DNA of 64,000 bases from NCBI RefSeq assembly GCF_019649055.1, contig NW_026570309.1, forward strand, positions 434,001 through 498,000. Reading direction: 5' to 3'. The notes beneath the pieces were generated by a model. The model had not been told where the DNA came from and did no database searches. It saw only the letters and a program-made list of their open reading frames with translations. A program made the translations under genes and the position numbers. The stretch is from Paramacrobiotus metropolitanus (taxonomy: Eukaryota; Tardigrada; Eutardigrada; Parachela; Macrobiotidae). Positions 21,090 to 31,057 of this stretch are shown piece by piece. Position 1 is the first letter of the stretch. Each line of letters begins with the position of its first letter.

Positions 21090-22738
21090 TTATGACAGAA
21101 CTGCAAGATGGACGGTGGCGTTGTGTATGTATTCCAGTGTTGCCTGAATGTCCATCTGTGATTCGCGAGTTTGATATAGCAGAATGAAATAAGTTATCAG
21201 CATGCCACACACCTGAGAAAGAGGAAACGTGCCATATTGAAATATCTCCGGACAAACCTGCTTTACGCTTTACATTGCACTGATTGCAAACTTACCATTA
21301 GAACATACTCTTTCGTCAAGTCGAAGAAACCACCGGCAGTAATTGTAGCTTTTCCGCTGTCGAAAACAGCTCGCAGTGATTGGCATTCTTTGTGGACCAA
21401 CGGATTCTTATGCGGGTCAGATATGAGTTCATTAATGGCATCTCTTACAGAAGAAGCCTACAGTTACACACAGACGACGTCGATTTCGGCAAAGGTTTAT
21501 TTCAGTACTGGTGTATTTATAGGTAAACCCTGTCGAGCGCGTACAAATAAATCGTAATAAAGAGATTTATTTTTCCCATGCCTTGCATACTACAGACGAT
21601 CAAATACAGTATGTACAACAAATGCCGTACATAAATGCTAAAAATAATATTTAATTACTGTTGCATCAATGCGCTCAGTAAGTTTTTAATTAGATACACA
21701 GATACTCAGATAGGTACTGTATGTTTTTACCTGATCATGACAGAACACACACGCCGAAACCCGTATAACTGCACTGATAAGCGACGTTGCCGACGAAAAC
21801 GACAAGTTAACCACCAGATATTCTCGGTACAGACGCAGATTATAAGCGGCTTCCGGCGATATGCCGGGATCATGGTGAGACGGCATTAACAGCACCGCCC
21901 CGAATGCCACCCAAATCATGACTTCCTGCAGGCCCACCACGAAGTTGATTGTCGAAAACACATCGTTCACGTCGTAAATACCGCAGCGCAGTTGGCGAAT
22001 CAATCCGTGACCTTTCGCAATATATGTCAACATCTTGTCGTCATCCTTGCATTGCAACAACTCCTGTAAATGCCGCGCGAAACTGCGGAACCCAAACGCT
22101 AAGGGAATGACTAAACCCATGAAGATCGCTTGGGGAACCGTGCGAATGATACTCTTAACCACTTTCGTAATGATGCGAAAGATATCGGACAAAACTTTAG
22201 GCGGTGCAGTTGTTCCGAAGAAAAACAGTGTCTCGTGCGTGCCGGTTTTGGTTTCTGGTCGTTTCACCATGAAAACAGCGGGTACGAAAAAGACGATACC
22301 GATTACTGTTACAATGAAAATTATTAGCGTAAAAAGCTGAATCAGTCGGCGATGACTAGCACACAAAACCGGTGCCAGTAAATTTTCTTTGTATGCGTAA
22401 ATCTGTGGGAGAAAACGGCTTTTCCACATCAATGTTGCGACAATCGCCAGGATGTGCAGATTCTCGGTGAAATGTGAAAGAAGAAACAGTAAGGAGAACA
22501 GCTCCAAATTGCCCAGTTCCTCTTCCTGTGATTTGTAATGGTTGTGCAGGTCATCAAGGGTGATGAGTAAAATCGCGCCGATCGCCAAAATCGACCAAAT
22601 GCGCAACAACCTGAGCCTTTTGTTCGAATAGATCTTACCGTTAGCGTCATCCCCTTTGTCCCAGTAATACGGCATTAGACCCATACATTGTAACGTGCGC
22701 AGATAAAATGTGTCGAAGAATGACAAAAACGACGCCAT
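21090..22738 (-). CDS. Gustatory-receptor-like seven-transmembrane protein 2
   Basis: Three exons, 21731..22738, 21296..21457 and 21090..21212, give 430 residues with both introns in phase 0 (donors GTAAAA and GTAAGT). Exon 1 starts MASFLSFFDTFYLRTLQCMG and contains about six hydrophobic helices. Exon 2 ends ITAGGFFDLTKEYVLM. Exon 3 begins VCGMLITYFILLYQTRES, which carries the TYhhhhhQ signature of the insect gustatory receptor family. Length is normal for the family (about 350-450). The receptor probably sits in sensory-cell membranes with the N-terminus inside, by family knowledge. It shares the last two intron positions with receptor 1, so the two are paralogues, but the sequences are very different. 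Confidence 0.82.
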
Positions 22739-23507
22739 GTCTCAAAATTTTGCTATTCAAAAGTAATGACAAAACTGTTGCGTGATGCAGATTGACTAGA
22801 TGCAGATTTAAGAATTCCTCTTACGAAAAATGTTCTTCTGTTATTTAATTTCATAATTGGGTTTGTATTTGCACATTAGCCCGGTGGAATTCAGTTCAAT
22901 CTGACGTAAAGCCGTAAAGGTGCACTTTGACAGATTGACAGGAATTTAGAGACCCGTGAGTTTAGTCAATGAATTCCGTACCTGTTGTAACCTGATCTAT
23001 TTTTTCGGAATACTTAATGTTGACTTATCTATCACAAGTGTAGTAACTTAAACTGAATTCTCCCGATGACAATTAAACGCTGCTTACCTTAAATACTCGT
23101 ATATCCTCTGGGCGCACGGTGTGCACCTACTTGAGCGAATCAACTAAATTTTAGCTGATTCGCAGAAGTGTACAGTACAGAGTACTAGCACGCTATACCA
23201 TTACTCTCTAATGCCGATACATACAATTTGATAATCGATCATCTTATCATTTCATGGGAAAGTGCACTCATAGATTTCTAGGTTTGCGCGATAATTATCA
23301 TCGTGTACGAGAGTTACTTATCGGACATTGCCTCTCGCATTATCACTACAGTGCGGGCACTATAACACACAAACCGCACGCCAATCTCCTTCACCTACTT
23401 GTTTGCTTCATCTGTATGTAGTTGCTATTCTTATTTTATGATACTGTTTTGCTGGTTTGTTAGCTTGTTTAGGTTTTTCTGATTTCCGAAGTATTTCGTT
23501 AAGGAAA
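22739..23507. other. Divergent promoter region between receptor 2 and methyltransferase
   Basis: 770 bases between two divergently transcribed genes. No clear TATA box or repeat on either side; moderately AT-rich. Confidence 0.4.
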
Positions 23508-24350
23508 ATGATCAAATTATCTAGGATTTATTTCCGTACGCCGTGGAAATTTGAAAATGCAGCGGGTCGTCGACGTTTATCAGTCCTGAATAAAGCACGC
23601 TGGATGCCGTTCACAAAAGGTCCAGACGATATCATGACCGAAACTTTCAACCAGATGGGTTACAGCGTCGACATTCTAGACCCATACACCGCGTACTTCC
23701 TCCACAAAATGCGGAAGCCCACCCAACCAGTCGCTGATCTGGGCTGCGGTTTTGGAATCGTTACCAAGCATCTGCTCAACGCCGGCGCCACGGTTATTGC
23801 CAACGACATCTCCAGAGCGCATTTGGCGGAAGTGGAAGACAGCGTCCCGCGTGAACAGCGCTCCCGTTTGACTATCGTCCACGGGGATGCCAGTCAGCTG
23901 GACTTCCCGGCAAACAGCCTCAGCGGAATCATGGCAGGCCGATGGGTGCATTTCCTCACCAGCCCCGAAGCGTACTTTGACTTCTTCCATCGAGCACTCA
24001 GATGGTTGGAACCCGGTGGGAGTTTATGTGTAACGGTGCACACGATGAAGGCATGGAGTCCACCGGAGGTCTGTGCGGCGTATGAGATTAAGCGCGCCAG
24101 TGGGATGGCGTGGCCGGGATGGGTGTCGCGGGAGATGAAGTGGGAAGGGCTGCGGGATCGCTTGCCGGATCGGGGATATGCGTTTCGTTTGGAGGAACTG
24201 AAAGGTTTGGTGGAGGAAATCGGGTTCCATGTGGAGAAGTGCGGGTTGTATGGGTTGCGCATACCGGCACATCCGCCGGAGCGGCAGGTGGAGCTGGCGC
24301 CGAATAATACCATTGGTATTGTGGCAAGTAAATCTATTTCGCTTACGTAA
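23508..24350 (+). CDS. Class I SAM-dependent methyltransferase
   Basis: An uninterrupted 280-residue frame. VADLGCGFG at residues 75-83 is the SAM-binding motif I, NDIS near 99-102 supplies the acidic residue that holds the ribose, HGDASQLDF near 126-134 is the adenine-side motif, and LEPGGSLCV is the usual strand after motif III. It belongs to the broad Methyltransf_11/25 type; the substrate cannot be read from the sequence. The first ATG of the frame with a good context (GGAAAATGA) is used. AATAAA at 24593 fits its 3' end. No intron is present, unlike most neighbours, and GC is higher than in the flanks. Either a retrocopy or transfer from bacteria is possible. Confidence 0.85.
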   Translation: MIKLSRIYFRTPWKFENAAGRRRLSVLNKARWMPFTKGPDDIMTETFNQMGYSVDILDPYTAYFLHKMRKPTQPVADLGCGFGIVTKHLLNAGATVIANDISRAHLAEVEDSVPREQRSRLTIVHGDASQLDFPANSLSGIMAGRWVHFLTSPEAYFDFFHRALRWLEPGGSLCVTVHTMKAWSPPEVCAAYEIKRASGMAWPGWVSREMKWEGLRDRLPDRGYAFRLEELKGLVEEIGFHVEKCGLYGLRIPAHPPERQVELAPNNTIGIVASKSISLT

Positions 24351-24592
24351 TCTGTTTCGATTTTGGACACTAATCCAAATTGTACATGCTAGTTTCTGGC
24401 ACATTGTTATTGTCATCGGTAATTGTTGCGTTGTGTCGCGTGCGCGCACTCTGATATTTTTCTCTGTCGTTTCCTGCGTTTTATCTTTTGTGTTTAGACT
24501 TATTATTGGAAATAGTGCAACTGCAAGAGTCATTGCTCCAAATTCCGTTTTTAAAAGGCCCCATATTTGACGTAATAACTGTACTAACGATA

Positions 24593-24598
24593 AATAAA
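24593..24598 (+). terminator. Polyadenylation signal of the methyltransferase gene
   Basis: AATAAA about 243 bases after the stop codon, followed by a GT/T-rich stretch (GTGTTTTTATTG), the usual downstream element. Confidence 0.5.
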
Positions 24599-24652
24599 GT
24601 GTTTTTATTGTATACAGTGGTGACTAAGGAGTCTATGGAATGATACACATAC

Positions 24653-24954
24653 AATGTACGACAAAAAGAGGTTGAACCGATCAGTCGGTCCGCGGTTCAA
24701 AATAACCTCGGAACGACACGCCACCACTAAAACTTGGACGCTTACTCACTACTTTCAGACGCTCGCGCTCCGTGAATATCAAAGTGCAGAATTTGTTTCT
24801 ACACCTTTTGATATGCAACTAGTATAGCTGCACTTTGATATTCACGGAGCGCGAGCGTCTGAAAGTAGTGAGTAAGCGTCCAAGTTTTAGTGGTGGCGTC
24901 GTTGCGAGGTTATTTTGAACCGCGACCGCAATTCAACCTCTTTTATCGTACATT
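24653..24954. mobile_element. Foldback MITE with long terminal inverted repeats
   Basis: Two arms, 24653..24789 and 24828..24954, are near-perfect reverse complements around a 38-base loop. The outer ends read AATGTACGACAAAAAGAGG and its complement CCTCTTTTATCGTACATT. The inner parts are almost identical over about 100 bases (GCTCGCGCTCCGTGAATATC). No coding capacity. The arms are far too long for a chance hairpin, and the high arm identity suggests recent origin or gene conversion. No clear target duplication. Confidence 0.8.
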
Positions 24955-25539
24955 ACTATAGAAATCTATACTGGTTATTTGACGACATTTTGACTGTACT
25001 GAAAACTGAATTCTTGACTGCATTTTGCAAATTTTGCCAGCATTTCAGCTCAAACAATTTATTCATTTGAGCTTTGATTCATTAAAATAATAAACGACGA
25101 GATCGTCGTATTAGCATCACAGCAAGAATAATTCTATCACTTTGTACACTATAAACAACTAACAAACAACATTTATACACAACATTTTCCGAGCTTCTCA
25201 AGGAAAGCCAACAACGTTCTTGAATGATTCAGCTGATGAAACAAGCTGACAATGACGTTTTTTTCCTGGCCAAATGACACGCATCCCGAGAAAAGAACTC
25301 GTCAGAATAGTATAAAACATACAAACACATGATATATTTGCGCATGATTACGTGGCAAGCCGTAGTAACTGGATATCTTCAACGGATGCTACCATTGTAG
25401 CAACTTCAATAACGGATTTTCGATAGGTCACGAGGGTAGTGAAGGCAAACAAGGACATGTGCTTCTTTTTTTCCATATCATTGATGTAAAACTGTTGTGA
25501 GCACTACAAATGCTTGTTCATTCCACGGGTTTCCTCATT
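24955..25539. other. Intergenic, nothing seen
   Basis: AT-rich, no supported frame or repeat. Confidence 0.4.
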
Positions 25540-25746
25540 TCACTTATAGTCGGAGTAATAGTCTCCAGTGTAGAATCCATCTCGGAAGTTAACAGATGGG
25601 AAACCATCAGAGCACGCATTCTTTGTGTCGTCCGAACAAATCCTGTGTTCCGTCCATTTTTCCGATATCGACATGGAGATAGTCTCATTCAGCAAGCTGG
25701 ATAAGGTCATCATGATTGCTGTATGGTTGCGCGGCGCACAAAACAA
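25540..25746 (-). CDS. YYTxYN family peptide, divergent (H)
   Basis: A 68-residue frame from the ATG at 25746. The last 29 residues (NACSDGFPSVNFRDGFYTGDYYSDYK region) align with gene B, keeping PSVN, RDGFYT and DYY but changing the end from YTIYNK to YSDYK. In-frame methionines downstream offer shorter products. A TATA-like TATTTAAA lies about 125 bases upstream of 25746. The N-terminal part has no similarity to other members. Function unknown. Confidence 0.55.
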   Translation of the reverse strand: MFCAPRNHTAIMMTLSSLLNETISMSISEKWTEHRICSDDTKNACSDGFPSVNFRDGFYTGDYYSDYK

Positions 25747-26562
25747 ATACGTTTGTTGGTAAACAACAGCAAAAAGTAGGCAGAAGTCAAGATTTGCTTA
25801 CTACTGCTGTGCTTTTCTTGCGAAAAGTTGGATGTATTGGATGTATGACAGTTACGAATGAAGAACGTTTAAATACTGGTCAGTAGTTACCATCTAACCG
25901 CGACAATGAATAACTGTCTCATCCCGCCTCTGGGCTATCGCACGTCTATTGTTGCGTAAGTGATAGAACCAGGAATTGTCACATAAACGTGAACGTTAAA
26001 CGGCCGGCATTGTGCACGTGCACATTCACTCAACGCTGCCGGCGTTTTTACATTTTACTCACCGTTACAGCCATTTTCACACCTCAACATGTTGCGGATT
26101 TCTCCGCAAACACCGTGCCTGGATGTGTGCATGTCTCAGTGAGAGCGGGAACCGGTGCTTCCGGTCGTTTGTATGTCAAGGTTAGTCAACTTCTGACGCC
26201 AGTAAAATTCGTTGAACCGCGACGTAGTGAACTCTGTAATGTGGCGCACAAACCACATTTTCGGAAAATAAGCAAAACACAGTCACACGACAAAATGTTC
26301 ACTACGCGTAAATTATTCACTGCCCAAAGCAAACAACTTATTTCTATTTAATGCATTTTTGGAATTTCCAAGAAGTCATGCAAAAATCATGCTTATGAAA
26401 TAAATGTATATTTTTTAAGGAAAAGGGGTGTCAAATTAATTAATTAAGGCCGATTAATTAATGAAGGCCGATGATTAATCTGTTACCAAACTTTGTCAAT
26501 GCGCATTTCCACGATAACGCTGTGCTATCATTATTATGGAGAAATTACTAATTAAACACAGT
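25747..26562. other. Intergenic, nothing recognised
   Basis: Contains GCACGTGCAC and GGCCGGC..AACGTTCACG on the minus strand near 25985-26025, loosely like the peptide-gene upstream block. Otherwise no feature. Confidence 0.3.
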
Positions 26563-28079
26563 TTAAATGCGATAGATGCCGACGCCAGCAACGCCAAAAA
26601 CTTGGACAATTTCGTCACTGGGCAGAAGATCGCGTGCCGCGACTGGTGGCGCCGTCTGCGTGCCGGTTTCCGCTAAGGCCGACTCGGAGTGTGAACGGTT
26701 AGCCATCAGCGGAGCGTTTTGATGGCCATTCGGACGCGCTAACAGCGTGGCGGCGCTGGCTGTTCCCGGAAGTCTCCGGCGTGCTCTTCGTCCTCCACTC
26801 TGAAACGGCGGGAAAAACATAAGTTGTAAGCAAAGCACTGGTTACGCAATGCACGGAATTTAGTCTGTTAAACGGAGAATAATGACCGTTCTTTCTGTCA
26901 ACGGATACAACATCGAAAACTGGTCTTTCAAGTTTATTGCATTGAACATTGCCAAACCTGTCAATCAAATTTGATGCAATGCGCGATAGAGGCTATAGTG
27001 CGGCACCGTTATAAAGCACACTGAATACCGGTACGCACTGTACTCAGCATACTGGTACTGTGAATCGTACATGTTGTACTACACGTAGCACTTACTCGTA
27101 CTTCGCTAAGTACTTCCGCAAACAGTGTCCACACGATCAAAAATGCGTAGGCCTGTCAAGACATTATATTATTATTATTATTATGTTCAAGAATTGGATT
27201 TGTGTGCCGCCACATGCACAATTTACACAAATCGCCATAAGGAATGTGTTGACAAAAAACATCCAAATCCAATACGAATATGACGGATCCTGTAAAATCA
27301 ACAGATAAAGTAACTTAAACTCACACCACCAGCTAAACAGTTAAACTAAGGCTACGCTTACGTTAACAAACGTAGAGAATACGTTGCCCGCTGTCCGGAA
27401 AAACACGAAAACGAAGTCGATGCAGAAATATGCCAAAAACGCCTCTAACTGGTTATCATTTGGTACCCCATCTTCCGGTCTTTCCTGTTAGAAAAAGCAC
27501 TCGTAGCATCATATAAGTGATAACATTTGCAAAATATCGAATGCTGAGTAATTTTGCTGCTAATAAATTCTCATACTTGTCGGAGATGCTTGAACAGCAC
27601 CGTAGCGCTTATCAGAAGCGGTATTGTCAGAGTTGCGGATAGGAGAGAAAAGAAGATCAACGAACTTCTCACTACAAAGCACATTCTTTGCTGAAACTAG
27701 TGCATACATGTTAAACCTTAAAATTATGAAGTTACGACAAATGCCGCACCTGCTGGTGTGCCGGAATAGACGAATTCATAACTGATTCCCCAACTGCCTA
27801 AATACACCACGTCATGACGCACAACGGCATAGAGATGCAGTTCGAAGATGGATATTATAAAGGTGACTGCGCCTATAAACTAACAAAATGGTTCGCACAT
27901 TATACACGATGATAGATAGAAAGAAGTTTCTTTCTGTGAAAATGCGTTCAGTGGTTACAGACCATGCACGCCAGCAGGCACTGCTGACTGGCCACTATCT
28001 GGTTGGCGCTCCTGGGAATCAGTGGACGCACGCGGACCCGCAGCGCCCATTTCGGGATAATATGTATTAGGGGAATCAT
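26563..28079 (-). CDS. Multi-pass membrane protein, family not recognised
   Basis: Five joined exons: 27959..28079 (to 28100 if an upstream exon exists), 27736..27872, 27577..27690, 27362..27484 and 26563..26799. Phases agree at every junction (1, 0, 0, 0). Hydrophobic segments include QQCLLACMVCAVTFIISIF across the first junction, SSLIFFSLLSATLTIPLLIS in the third exon and FLAYFCIDFVFVFF in the fourth. The last exon encodes a basic stretch (GGRRARRR) then a polar, probably cytosolic tail of about 70 residues. The layout is like a four-pass protein, but I find no claudin or tetraspanin signature. The 5' end is not resolved: a further hydrophobic stretch (FGVGIFIFTYSALVVI) is encoded just upstream but is separated by a TAG in that frame. 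Confidence 0.55.
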
Positions 28080-28722
28080 GATGGTCAGGAAATGGTTGCA
28101 CTATATTACAACGAGTGCGGAGTAGGTGAAAATAAAGATGCCTACGCCGAATTCGGCATTCGCGTAATTTGCATGGTGAGTGTGGACACACCACTTGAGC
28201 GATGTACGATACCGGCGGCCTGGCCTTGCGCTAATCTGTCTTGTTTGCCTCCTTATGAGCAAGAGCAGATGGCCAACTGTCAACGGTACTTTGTACTAGT
28301 ATATGCACTCTACATTTCTACTGGCATTCTACGGTCTCATAGAGTTTATTAGATCATAATAATATGTTGAGGTATAACATTTATTGCATCATAATATTAT
28401 CATATTGAACAAACATTCAAAGTTCAGATCCAAAAATCTGACATACCGTATAACAATTTACGTTCTTACAAATGCATTAATTGTCTTACTTTACTTTCTT
28501 ACTTTACTCTTACGTTTCTTACTTTACTTTCTTATTTTACTTTCTTAAAAATATTCTTATTATTATGGCCAACGCTTTTATGAAACCTCTAATTTTATTG
28601 AGCGATTCTCCCATGGAGTATCGCTCAAATGCATACACCAGAGATTATCATCCAGCAGTTATTACGTATCACAATAAAATGCAGATTACAAAAGTTAGCG
28701 TAAGCAGATTAAACTAACACGA
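28080..28722. other. Intergenic with pyrimidine-rich repeat
   Basis: 28481..28552 is a loose tandem of CTTACTTTA/CTTTCTTA words. A 50-codon frame at 28566 is discussed among the rejected items. Confidence 0.5.
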
Positions 28723-29937
28723 TCAGCGCTCTATGGCCAAAGACGGTGTGTTAGCATTATAGCGCTTCAACGGGTATTCGTCCGTTTGTTGGGTACTCTT
28801 CTGTCGCAATGACTTCTGAGCCGAAGAATCCTCCTGATATTTCCTTTTCTTCACGAACAGGTTCCTCAGTCCTTTCTTATATTCCAGGTTCATGCAGATA
28901 AAGATGGCCTAAACAGCAAACGCGGTTTCGTTTTGGTGCCATAACAATTTTATTTATCCTGTTAAGTTATTTGCGGTAAATTAAAAGTGCAGATACTGCC
29001 GTTTAAAGGATTCACATTACTAAAAAGTAAAAGCTATATAACTAACGCATAATTTTACCGGTGTTCCTGCTGAACCACATTGTTCCAGCGATCGCAACCA
29101 GACGTACGCGTAATTCCCCAAACCAGTGTACCGAATGAGGAACACCATTATCGGCACCGGCGCAAAACAGCCGATATTCCACACATACGTCACCGCCAGC
29201 AATTTGATAAGGATTACGTTCCGCCGGCTTCGCGGACTGAGGTTACTCGGCCGGCATTGCTGCAAGCACAACTTTCCCACGAGAATAACGTACGCTACGC
29301 CCTCTATAACCAGCGGCGTGGTCACCGACACTGCAGTCATTATTGTGGATGCGGCGGCCGTAGAAGGAACCGACGTGCACATTCCCAAAGGAAATTTCAA
29401 GAAGGCTTTGCCTCCCGGTTGGAACAGCGTCGGTAACTGCACCGCGAAGACCATCATCCACATAATAATGATGTACAGTACCGTCATGCGACGAGCGAAT
29501 AGGTTTTGATAGTAATGCGCTAAAAAGGTAGCGACCAGGCGGTTGACGGACAGTGCCGCCGATGTCCAGTAAGTCATCGCAAAAGATGTCGAGCGAAAGA
29601 GTGCGGATATGTTACAGTTAACGATGGGAACGTATCCCAACTGGGTGGTCATGATCATTATGTAATCCACCGGAGCGCAGAGCGCAATGTTAAAAATATT
29701 TAGCAGCAGTAACTGGCCGATCAGTAGATTACAGCGACTGCGCCCAAATGAACGTCTGGTGATGACGACGATAAGGATGGCATTGAGAAAGGTTCCCAAG
29801 GTGCTGGTTGTGATATTGAAGCTGAACCATGCCCATAATTTGGGATAAGCTGCAATGGGAAATCCGGCAATCGTGTTGTTGAACAATATGGATGAATTAA
29901 GTTTTGTCAGCGTTGTATTCATCGCTGTGGCATTCAC
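28723..29937 (-). CDS. Class A (rhodopsin-like) G protein-coupled receptor
   Basis: Two exons, 29059..29937 and 28723..28908, phase 0, 354 residues. The N-terminus has several N-glycosylation sequons (NAT, NTT, NSS, NNT). Seven hydrophobic segments follow. TM3 ends SVNRLVATFLAHYY, with NR in place of DRY. The intron falls in TM7 after CGSAGTP, and exon 2 continues AIFICMNLEYKKGLRNLF, matching the NPxxY region (TPxIF here) and helix 8. A basic, polar tail of about 45 residues closes it. The altered DRY and NPxxY motifs fit a lineage-specific receptor; the ligand is not predictable. The start is the first ATG of the frame. Confidence 0.82.
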
Positions 29938-31057
29938 AACTCAGCAAATTTCTGGGACTGGTAATTTTGGAGAGTAAAGTTAACAACTATAGAATGTACT
30001 TTCTTACGTAACGCTGCTAATTTCGTCCTCGTTTTGTTTTTAAAGCAGCGGCAAATGTGAGGCGTTTCTTGAGAAACGAGATATTGTACTGGACGCAGAA
30101 TTTGTACATTAGACGTGGCTGTTATGATTTACGGACGACAACGCTTCCGGTCGCCCACTTGCAAAATTCCACTAAAGAGTGTGACGTGGTTCCTTTAATC
30201 GCCGACTGGGAATTGACGTCTCGCTTGGGAGGATAACAATGACGTTGCCCTGCATGGATAGGTGCTAATCAGAGCCACCAAGGAGCAGTTGCGGAAACCT
30301 CCTTTAGGATCAAATGAAAACCTGGGGGTTAATTCTCTAGAAACGCCGGCTACTCATTTCACAATGAGACGTTCTGTGATCACCACGGGAAATATCAATT
30401 CAGGTGTAGGCTAATTTTACTGGTTCCTGGTAAACATGTTAGTATAATTCCTGATTTCCTGCAATAATAGTTTTCCGCAACTGCGTTGTGTGACGATTGC
30501 ATGCCGGCGGCCAAACGAGCCGCACGATGACGCAATTAATCGCAGCAGCCGGAGCACTGTCTCCTAAAGAACATTAATGGTTTTCGCAAGAATACATACA
30601 TTAGTACACAGAATAAGTGGAAGTATGTGCATGAAAGCAGATGAATATTGTCGCCACGTTGTGCCTAACTTTTTTTTACCATTGTACCATGGGAGAAGCT
30701 GACTGTGCACCTCGACGCTCGAAGCGCTAAACAAGTACTTCAAGTAGCGATGCTTTAAGAGCATCGTTTTTATTACACATATACAAAGAAGTTAATTCAA
30801 CATCAAAATTTTTTATAGGTAATCAACACTCTTTAATGCTCGCGCGTCTTGCGATTCGGGAATTTCGAGCTAAACCGTTGCACCTGTTTTCGCGACAAAG
30901 ACCTATGCTTTTCTAGTTTCTGCGCAACAGAATGATAGGTTCTTACAAGGAAAACGAAAATGCAGTGTAATCATGTTTCGATTCCGGGTAGTCGTATTGA
31001 GTGACCCTTACGAACAGCTGCTCAACGGGGTAGCGGCAGCACTGTGAATGCACAGCC
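29938..31057. other. Intergenic, nothing recognised
   Basis: Between the GPCR start and the 3' end of the F-box gene. A 66-codon minus-strand frame at 30564-30764 has no domain and is not called. Confidence 0.4.

Noticed and set aside
20849-21557. Two plus-strand frames of 112 and 106 codons
   Set aside because: They lie opposite exons 2 and 3 of gustatory receptor 2, which carry the family signature and correct splice sites on the minus strand.
27814-27912. A 32-codon plus-strand frame with FEDGYYKGDCAYK, faintly like the YYTxYN motif
   Set aside because: It lies antisense over the second called exon (27736..27872) of the multi-pass membrane gene, whose frame is better supported by splice phase. 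The resemblance is limited to DGYY.GD.
28566-28717. A 50-codon frame with YRSNAYTRDYH..ITYHNK, loosely like the family motif
   Set aside because: Only YTxDY matches, the spacing differs, and there is no promoter block or TATA box at the usual distance.
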